Positions 5,151 through 9,680 of a DNA stretch of 9,680 nt are shown piece by piece. Each line of letters begins with the position of its first letter. Within the stretch, counting starts at the first letter, position 1. Below the pieces are notes generated by a model. That model saw only the letters and a program-made list of their open reading frames with translations, ran no database searches and was not told the DNA's origin. Source of the DNA: Spirochaetaceae bacterium (GTDB lineage: Bacteria; Spirochaetota; Spirochaetia; B11-G9); the NCBI GenBank assembly GCA_030633365.1, contig DAOVSY010000089.1:1-9680 (forward strand), in the 5' to 3' direction. The position numbers and the translations under genes were made by a program.

Positions 5151-6254
5151 TCAATCGTAGAGTAAACCTTTGATATCAGCATCATCCATATTGTCTTTGT
5201 CATAGAATTTTGCACCAGTATCTACATCTGCAACACTTTCACCTTTGTAAGCTTTATATGCAAGCTCAACTGCAAGATATCCAATCATATAAGGATCCTG
5301 TGTAATAGAGCCAAGAAAGTATTCATTTCTTACTGCGCCTTTCTGAGCAGCACCGGCATCAAAACCAATTGCTACAAGTCCAGGATATTTTGAAGGCATA
5401 TCTGCACCATCATTGGTTGCAGCTAATAAACCTTTTACAGTTGCTTCATTGGAACAGAAAATACCAAGAACATTATCACTTTTAACTTTATTAAGAACTG
5501 CAGTAGCTGCAGCTGTTGTATCAGTCATAGAAGCTGAAGCAGGAACAACCATATAAATAGCAACTTTGTCACCACTTGTTGGGTTTTTACTGTCAATATA
5601 TGCTGTATTCCCCATTACTCTTATATCACCAGCACTCAAACCTGTTTTGGAAATAATAAGATCTACCATAGTGTCTCTAAAACCTTTACCACGGCTTAAA
5701 AGAGATTCACCGGCAGCATCCTGATTCATAACAACAATTGTTACAGGATTAGCGGATGTTGCACCTTCTATATCACCTTTAATAACTGCAAACATTTTTT
5801 CTGCAGCTAAACCAGCAGCATTAAAATTATCTGTAGAAGCATTTGCATAGATAGAACCTGCAGGAGCATTTGGAACTCCAGAGTCAAAACCTATAACAGG
5901 TATTCCCTTATCTTTAGTTGCCTGAAGCTGATCCAAAACTGATTCAGTATTCAAAGCTGCCAGAGCTATAGCAACAGGTTTTTTTGCCATTGCATTATTA
6001 AGCATCTCGACCTGATCCTGAACATCACTTTCTGAAGCAGGACCTTCAAAAGTCATATCAACATCATACTTTGCAGCTGCATCTTTAGCACCAAGTTTAA
6101 CCTGCTGCCAGAAGTCATGCTGTTCACCTTTGGAAACCACTGCTATATATGGTCTTCCACCATCTTTCTGACCTGCTGCAAATGTGGGCAGAGCAAAAAC
6201 TGTCAATAATACGAGTACCATAAGTACGACACCGATCTTCTTTGATATTTTCAT
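5151..6254 (-). CDS. Periplasmic sugar-binding protein of the ABC transporter (RbsB-like family)
   Basis: This captures the sugar outside the inner membrane and delivers it to the permease. The 367-aa precursor has a Lys-rich start, a hydrophobic stretch (8-26) and a likely signal-peptidase I site near TFAA (24-27). There is no lipobox cysteine, so it should be soluble in a diderm periplasm. The mature part is a type I periplasmic binding fold: YIAVVSKGEQHDFWQQVKLGAKDAA (36-60), IPVIGFDSG (118-126), LGIFCSNEATVKG (263-275), IGFDAG (296-301) and TQDPYMIGYLAVELAYKA (318-335). Compared with RbsB it carries extra residues around 203-250 (GNTAYIDSKNPTSGDK and on), as in a longer subfamily. AGGAGG sits 5 nt before the ATG, the strongest ribosome-binding site here, in keeping with the excess of binding protein needed. 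L-fucose as ligand is inferred only from fucI-fucU nearby. Confidence 0.92.
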   Translation of the reverse strand: MKISKKIGVVLMVLVLLTVFALPTFAAGQKDGGRPYIAVVSKGEQHDFWQQVKLGAKDAAAKYDVDMTFEGPASESDVQDQVEMLNNAMAKKPVAIALAALNTESVLDQLQATKDKGIPVIGFDSGVPNAPAGSIYANASTDNFNAAGLAAEKMFAVIKGDIEGATSANPVTIVVMNQDAAGESLLSRGKGFRDTMVDLIISKTGLSAGDIRVMGNTAYIDSKNPTSGDKVAIYMVVPASASMTDTTAAATAVLNKVKSDNVLGIFCSNEATVKGLLAATNDGADMPSKYPGLVAIGFDAGAAQKGAVRNEYFLGSITQDPYMIGYLAVELAYKAYKGESVADVDTGAKFYDKDNMDDADIKGLLYD

Positions 6255-6274
6255 ATCATCCTCCTATAAATTAA

Positions 6275-6296
6275 CCTGGAATTAGTTTTTCCCAGG
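6275..6296. promoter_or_regulatory. Intercistronic hairpin between permease and binding-protein genes
   Basis: CCTGGAA (6275-6281) pairs with TTCCCAGG (6289-6296), with one bulged base and a 7-nt loop, in the 60-nt gap between the permease stop and the binding-protein start. Hairpins at this position in transport operons often set unequal expression of binding protein and membrane parts by mRNA processing. That role is inferred. Confidence 0.45.
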
Positions 6297-6314
6297 CATT
6301 AAAACCTTAATAAA

Positions 6315-7316
6315 CTACTTCTTGACTTTTACCTCTGAAGCTTTTTGGTTTCTGTAAATATCCAAAAGTACTGCTCCAATTACTACGACTCCTGTAAAAA
6401 AAGTCTGGTAATGAGCCTGTAGATCCATGGAAGGAAGCCCGGCTCTTAGAACACTCATTATAAAAACCCCAATAAGAGTACCAAAAATAGTTCCAATTCC
6501 ACCAGAAAGAGATGTTCCACCAATGACTGCCCCGGCAATTGCATAGAGTTCAAAACCCTGACCCTGGGCAGGCATAACAGTTGTATAGACTGCTGCAAAA
6601 GCTATTCCACCAATACCGGCAGTGGCTCCAGCTACAACATAAGCCATCATTTCCCACTTCTGGACATTTACTCCAGAAAGTCTTGCAGCTTCCTTATTAC
6701 TACCAATTGCAAAAATATATCGTCCCATTTTTGTTTTTGTAAGAATTAACCAGGCAATAAAAGCCACACCAAAAAGGACAATGGCACCTGTGGGTATTGA
6801 GAATCCATCGTCTCCTATTAATTTAAATATGCTTTTAAACCAACCGTCTTCAGAAGCTCTGGTTGGGAATGTTGCACTTCGAACATTTGCAACTATAGAA
6901 CCTACTCCCATAGAGATCATCATGGTTCCAAGAGTTGCAATAAATGGTGGAAGTTTTAAACGGCTAACCAAAATACCATTAATATATCCAAATGCCACAC
7001 CTACACCAAGAATCAGAACCAATGATGCCCACATGGGCCAACCCCAGGTTTTAAAAGCTGTACCACCTATAATTGCAGCACACATCATTACTGTTCCAAC
7101 TGAAAGATCAATACCACCTGATATAATAACGAATGTTACACCTATTGCTATAAATCCTATGTAATATGAAGAATCCAAAATATTAACTAAAGTATCATAT
7201 GAAAAAAAGTTTCTTCCGAAAATTCCAAAAAAGACATAAAGAATTACAAGTGCCGCTGGAGCTAAATATTTTTGTATCTCAATTTTTTTAAGTTTTTTTC
7301 CTGTTAATTTATCCAT
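6315..7316 (-). CDS. ABC sugar transporter permease (RbsC-like, CUT2 type)
   Basis: Forms the inner-membrane channel, expected as a homodimer, for the imported sugar. The 333-aa protein is of usual length with many hydrophobic segments: about 19-36, 51-66, 72-88, 95-115, 125-143, 175-193, 224-246, 257-290 and 303-320. Family hallmarks are ISGGIDLSVG (65-74), LPPFIATLGTM (122-132), the cytoplasmic AIGSNKEAARLSGVNV loop (203-218) that contacts the ATPase, and the Gly-rich AGAVIGGTSLSGGIGT (261-276). It starts 6 nt after the ATPase stop, and its AGGAG is 9 nt before the ATG, inside the end of the ATPase gene, so translation is coupled. The specificity cannot be read from sequence; fucose is inferred from context. 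Confidence 0.93.
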   Translation of the reverse strand: MDKLTGKKLKKIEIQKYLAPAALVILYVFFGIFGRNFFSYDTLVNILDSSYYIGFIAIGVTFVIISGGIDLSVGTVMMCAAIIGGTAFKTWGWPMWASLVLILGVGVAFGYINGILVSRLKLPPFIATLGTMMISMGVGSIVANVRSATFPTRASEDGWFKSIFKLIGDDGFSIPTGAIVLFGVAFIAWLILTKTKMGRYIFAIGSNKEAARLSGVNVQKWEMMAYVVAGATAGIGGIAFAAVYTTVMPAQGQGFELYAIAGAVIGGTSLSGGIGTIFGTLIGVFIMSVLRAGLPSMDLQAHYQTFFTGVVVIGAVLLDIYRNQKASEVKVKK

Positions 7317-7322
7317 TTATAC

Positions 7323-8840
7323 CTACTCCTGAGGGGTTCTTAAGGTTGCATATTTCATAATATCTTCCTGACTTGCATCTTCAATTGCAAGCTCTCCGGT
7401 AATATTCCCTTCACACATTACAATAACCCTGTCACTCATACGAAGAATCTCTGTTAACTCTGATGAGATCATAATTATTGATTTCCCTTGTTTTACAAGC
7501 TCATTCATAAGGGTGTAGATTTCACTTTTTGCCCCTACATCAATGCCCCTGGTAGGTTCATCAAAAATAAGGATATCACTGTTTTTAATAAGCCATTTTG
7601 CTATTACTACTTTCTGCTGATTTCCACCGGAAAGATTTTTCAACAGTTGATTAAGGGTAGGAGTTTTAATTTTCAGCTTCTCTACGTATTCCGCAGTTAC
7701 CTTTTCTACATTATTTGCATGTATAAAAAAACCATTTTCATACATATCATAAGATGCAAGAATTGCATTATCTGTAACACTTAAACCAGTGGCAAGACCA
7801 TATCTCTTTCGATCTTCTGACAAATATCCAATACCATTTGCAACAGCATCCATAGGACTGTTAATTTTTACAGTATTGCCATTTACTTCAATACTTCCAC
7901 TATCAATCTTATCTGCACCAAATACTGCTCTGGCAGTCTCCGTTCTTCCAGCTCCCATCAACCCGGCAAAACCCAGGATCTCTCCCTTTTTAAGAAAAAA
8001 ACTAACATCCCGGACCATTCTTCCTGCATTAAGATTATCCACCTTAAGTACAGTCTCAGCATCTAGCTGCACATTACTTTTCGCCTTTGGTTCTTCGTAA
8101 ACAACACGGCCAACCATCATATTGATAATGTCATCTTTACTTACTTCTGAAGTATTATTAGTTCCAACATACTCACCATCTCTTAAAACCGTTACTCTGT
8201 CTGTTATTTTGTTAATTTCATCCATTCTATGAGAGATATAGATCATCCCTACACCCTTAACTGCCAGATCTTTCATTATAGTAAAAAGTTCATTTATTTC
8301 AGTTTCAGTAAGAGCAGCTGTAGGTTCATCCAATATCAAAATTTTCAAATCATGAGAAACTGCTTTAGCAATTTCAACCATCTGCTGTTTTCCAACAGTT
8401 AAATTACCAAGCATTTCCAAAGGATCAATATCCATATTTAAACGGTTAAACAATTCTGTGGTTCTTTTATTTTGTTCATTTTCATCAAGGAAAAGACCAC
8501 CAAACTTAGTCGATTCCCTATCTATAAAAATATTTTGAGACACTGTAAGATGATCCATCATATTTAATTCCTGATGAATTATACCGATACCAGTCTGAAG
8601 CACTTCTTTAGGATCTCCCGGAGTAAAGGGATTACCCAAATAGAGTATTTCTCCGGAATCTTTTGGATAAATTCCTGTAAGAGCCTTCATTAAAGTAGAT
8701 TTCCCTGCACCATTCTCACCTACAAGAGCATGAATTTCCCCTTCAAATAAATCAAAATTCACACCCTTCAAGGCATGAACTCCAGGAAAACGCTTATCTA
8801 TATTTTTCATTGAAAGGATAAGATTATTTGTTTCAGACAT
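7323..8840 (-). CDS. ABC sugar transporter ATP-binding protein (RbsA/MglA-like, two domains)
   Basis: Drives sugar import by ATP hydrolysis at the cytoplasmic face. The 505-aa protein has two tandem nucleotide-binding domains, as expected for CUT2 transporters. The first has Walker A GENGAGKST (41-49), a family-type signature LTVGKQQMVEIAKA (147-160), Walker B ILILDEPTAAL (167-177) and switch His204. The second has the degenerate Walker A GLMGAGRTE (293-301) normal for this family, a canonical LSGGNQQK signature (403-410) and Walker B ILIFDEPTRGID (423-434). Its partner is the permease 6 nt downstream. The start at 8840 has AGGAG at the rather long spacing of 12 nt. No better in-frame start exists: the frame upstream meets TAG within a few codons, and the internal Met11 has no ribosome-binding site. 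Confidence 0.95.
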   Translation of the reverse strand: MSETNNLILSMKNIDKRFPGVHALKGVNFDLFEGEIHALVGENGAGKSTLMKALTGIYPKDSGEILYLGNPFTPGDPKEVLQTGIGIIHQELNMMDHLTVSQNIFIDRESTKFGGLFLDENEQNKRTTELFNRLNMDIDPLEMLGNLTVGKQQMVEIAKAVSHDLKILILDEPTAALTETEINELFTIMKDLAVKGVGMIYISHRMDEINKITDRVTVLRDGEYVGTNNTSEVSKDDIINMMVGRVVYEEPKAKSNVQLDAETVLKVDNLNAGRMVRDVSFFLKKGEILGFAGLMGAGRTETARAVFGADKIDSGSIEVNGNTVKINSPMDAVANGIGYLSEDRKRYGLATGLSVTDNAILASYDMYENGFFIHANNVEKVTAEYVEKLKIKTPTLNQLLKNLSGGNQQKVVIAKWLIKNSDILIFDEPTRGIDVGAKSEIYTLMNELVKQGKSIIMISSELTEILRMSDRVIVMCEGNITGELAIEDASQEDIMKYATLRTPQE

Positions 8841-8972
8841 TCCAGCTATATTCTCCTATGGCTGCATGGCCGAGCAGGGACGAAGTTCCGACCAGGCTTA
8901 GAAGAATTATCACCCGGAATTTTGAATTCCGAAATAGAGAATATTACGAAGAGTGTTTAATATATTCCGATT
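8841..8972. other. Spacer before the ATPase gene with GC-rich patch and hairpin
   Basis: A 132-nt gap between the upstream binding-protein gene and the ATPase. CGGAATT (8915-8921) and AATTCCG (8925-8931) form a perfect 7-bp stem with a TTG loop. Positions 8858-8896 are about 64% G+C by my count, in contrast to the AT-rich genes around. No convincing promoter was found; GATAAT on the minus strand just after the hairpin lacks a good -35. The hairpin may serve as a processing or attenuation site between the two genes. Confidence 0.4.
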
Positions 8973-9680
8973 CTATTGATTACTTACAGGAAATAACAAT
9001 TCCTGGTATTCCCGTTTAAACATATTATCTTTTGTTATTAGAATAGAACCTGTATCCATAAAGGTATCTACTTTATTACCCTTCAGATATTCCACTGCAA
9101 TTTTTATACTTAAATACCCCATATTATAAGGGCGCTGTACTACTGTTGCCTTAATAATACCCTCTTCAAGATATGCAAGTTCACGAACAGCATTATCAAA
9201 TCCAACTACAAACACCCGACCAGAAGCATTACTTTCATCTATTGCCCGGGCAACACCTAAGGCAGCAACCTCATTAAGAGCAACTATACCTCCAATACTT
9301 CTATCTTTAAGAAGGTCCATTGTAATTAAATAAGCCTTCTCCTGCTCAACATCACAGAACCAGGTGCCAATAATATTTTCTCCCTCCAGAGCCTCTCTAA
9401 CCCCTTTTTCCCGGTCAATAGCAGTAGCTGTTTCTTTAATATGACTTACTATGGCAATAGTTTTACTTTCATTATCCGCGATCAGCCTTTTCATCTCTTT
9501 ACCGGCTTTATTACCGGCATCTACATTATTTGTAGCAATAAAAGAAACAGGAACTTCGGAATCTACACCTGAATCGATAGTTATTAAGGGGATTCCAAGA
9601 CTGTCTGCCTTTTCAACCGAATCCACCAGACGTTTATAATCTGAAGCAGCTAAAACTATTAAAGGCGGGTTTTCATCTAT
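8973..9680 (-). CDS. Second sugar-binding protein of the RbsB-like family, partial (N-terminus beyond the window)
   Basis: The frame stays open to the window edge, giving 235 codons of C-terminal sequence. An apparent GTG start at 9626 is internal, since the upstream codons read PPLIVLAASDYKRL, ordinary binding-protein sequence. Family segments are LGIPLITIDSG, FIATNNVDAG, a VRE(A)L helix, IGGIVALNEVAALGVARAI, VFVVGFDN and VVQRPYNMGYLSIKIAVEYLKG. The C-terminal DTGSILITKDNM is typical of ABC sugar-binding proteins and not of LacI regulators, whose sensor domains look similar. It is clearly divergent from the binding protein at 5151-6254. It might be an alternative ligand receptor for the same transporter or the extracytoplasmic partner of a sensor kinase. 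The signal peptide, if any, is out of view. The stop lies 132 nt before the ATPase start. Confidence 0.85.
   Translation of the reverse strand: MDENPPLIVLAASDYKRLVDSVEKADSLGIPLITIDSGVDSEVPVSFIATNNVDAGNKAGKEMKRLIADNESKTIAIVSHIKETATAIDREKGVREALEGENIIGTWFCDVEQEKAYLITMDLLKDRSIGGIVALNEVAALGVARAIDESNASGRVFVVGFDNAVRELAYLEEGIIKATVVQRPYNMGYLSIKIAVEYLKGNKVDTFMDTGSILITKDNMFKREYQELLFPVSNQ

Noticed and set aside
6781..7164. Plus-strand open frame of 127 codons inside the permease gene
   Set aside because: It is a mirror of the permease's conserved hydrophobic frame; the opposite strand has a clear full-length family match.
7488..8100. Two plus-strand open frames inside the ATPase gene
   Set aside because: Both are antisense to conserved Walker and signature motifs and show no recognisable domain.
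8858..8900. tRNA-like or small RNA gene in the GC-rich patch
   Set aside because: No cloverleaf or conserved T-loop could be fitted on either strand.
8828..9019. Plus-strand open frame covering the ATPase leader
   Set aside because: It overlaps both flanking genes on the other strand, and its composition looks like translated intergenic sequence.
8973..9626. Complete gene starting at the GTG at 9626
   Set aside because: The frame continues to the window edge with typical binding-protein sequence, and a 217-aa protein would lack the first lobe and any signal peptide.

Overview
The window is an AT-rich bacterial carbohydrate-utilisation locus. Every gene I can support lies on the minus strand, so transcription runs from position 9680 towards 1. 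The products point to L-fucose (or another FucI substrate such as D-arabinose): a CUT2/ribose-type ABC transporter with two substrate-binding proteins, a LacI-family repressor, L-fucose isomerase (fucI) and L-fucose mutarotase (fucU). A dihydrofolate reductase and a PduL-type phosphotransacylase follow. The main binding protein has a signal peptide with no lipobox cysteine, which suggests a diderm with a true periplasm. Together with the AT-rich composition and my recollection of similar proteins, this makes me lean towards a spirochaete-like organism. That is an inference only; no rRNA or marker gene is present.

Layout in transcription order: (1) 9680-8973, 3' part of a binding-protein gene cut by the window edge; (2) 8972-8841, leader with an unusually GC-rich patch and a small hairpin; (3) 8840-5151, ATPase, permease and secreted binding protein; (4) 5150-5019, a spacer with a perfect 29-nt palindrome and the probable promoter of the regulator; (5) 5018-4023, the LacI-family regulator; (6) 4022-3741, a spacer with two related REP-like double-stem elements, a decayed reverse copy of their core, and then a strong promoter whose -10 box lies inside a 34-bp palindromic operator; (7) 3740-1500, fucI-fucU; (8) 1499-1273, a spacer with two more palindromes; (9) 1272-136, the DHFR and PduL-type genes; (10) 135-1, an AT-rich end carrying three imperfect repeats that may be a transposon terminus.

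How it fits together: the transporter imports the sugar, FucU interconverts anomers, and FucI makes the ketose (L-fuculose). The kinase, aldolase and lactaldehyde/propanediol steps are not in this window. The adjacent repressor very probably binds the palindrome over the fucI promoter. A PduL enzyme could recover ATP from propionyl-CoA made through L-lactaldehyde and 1,2-propanediol, or simply serve as the acetate-forming phosphotransacylase. The DHFR has no obvious link to sugar catabolism.

I found no clearly new multi-gene system. The less ordinary content is in the spacers: paired REP-like elements with compensated stem changes beside the fucI promoter, GTAG-edged palindromes in two spacers, and the repeat block just after the PduL-type gene. 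Two gene-level oddities are the divergent DHFR and the two binding proteins around one transporter.
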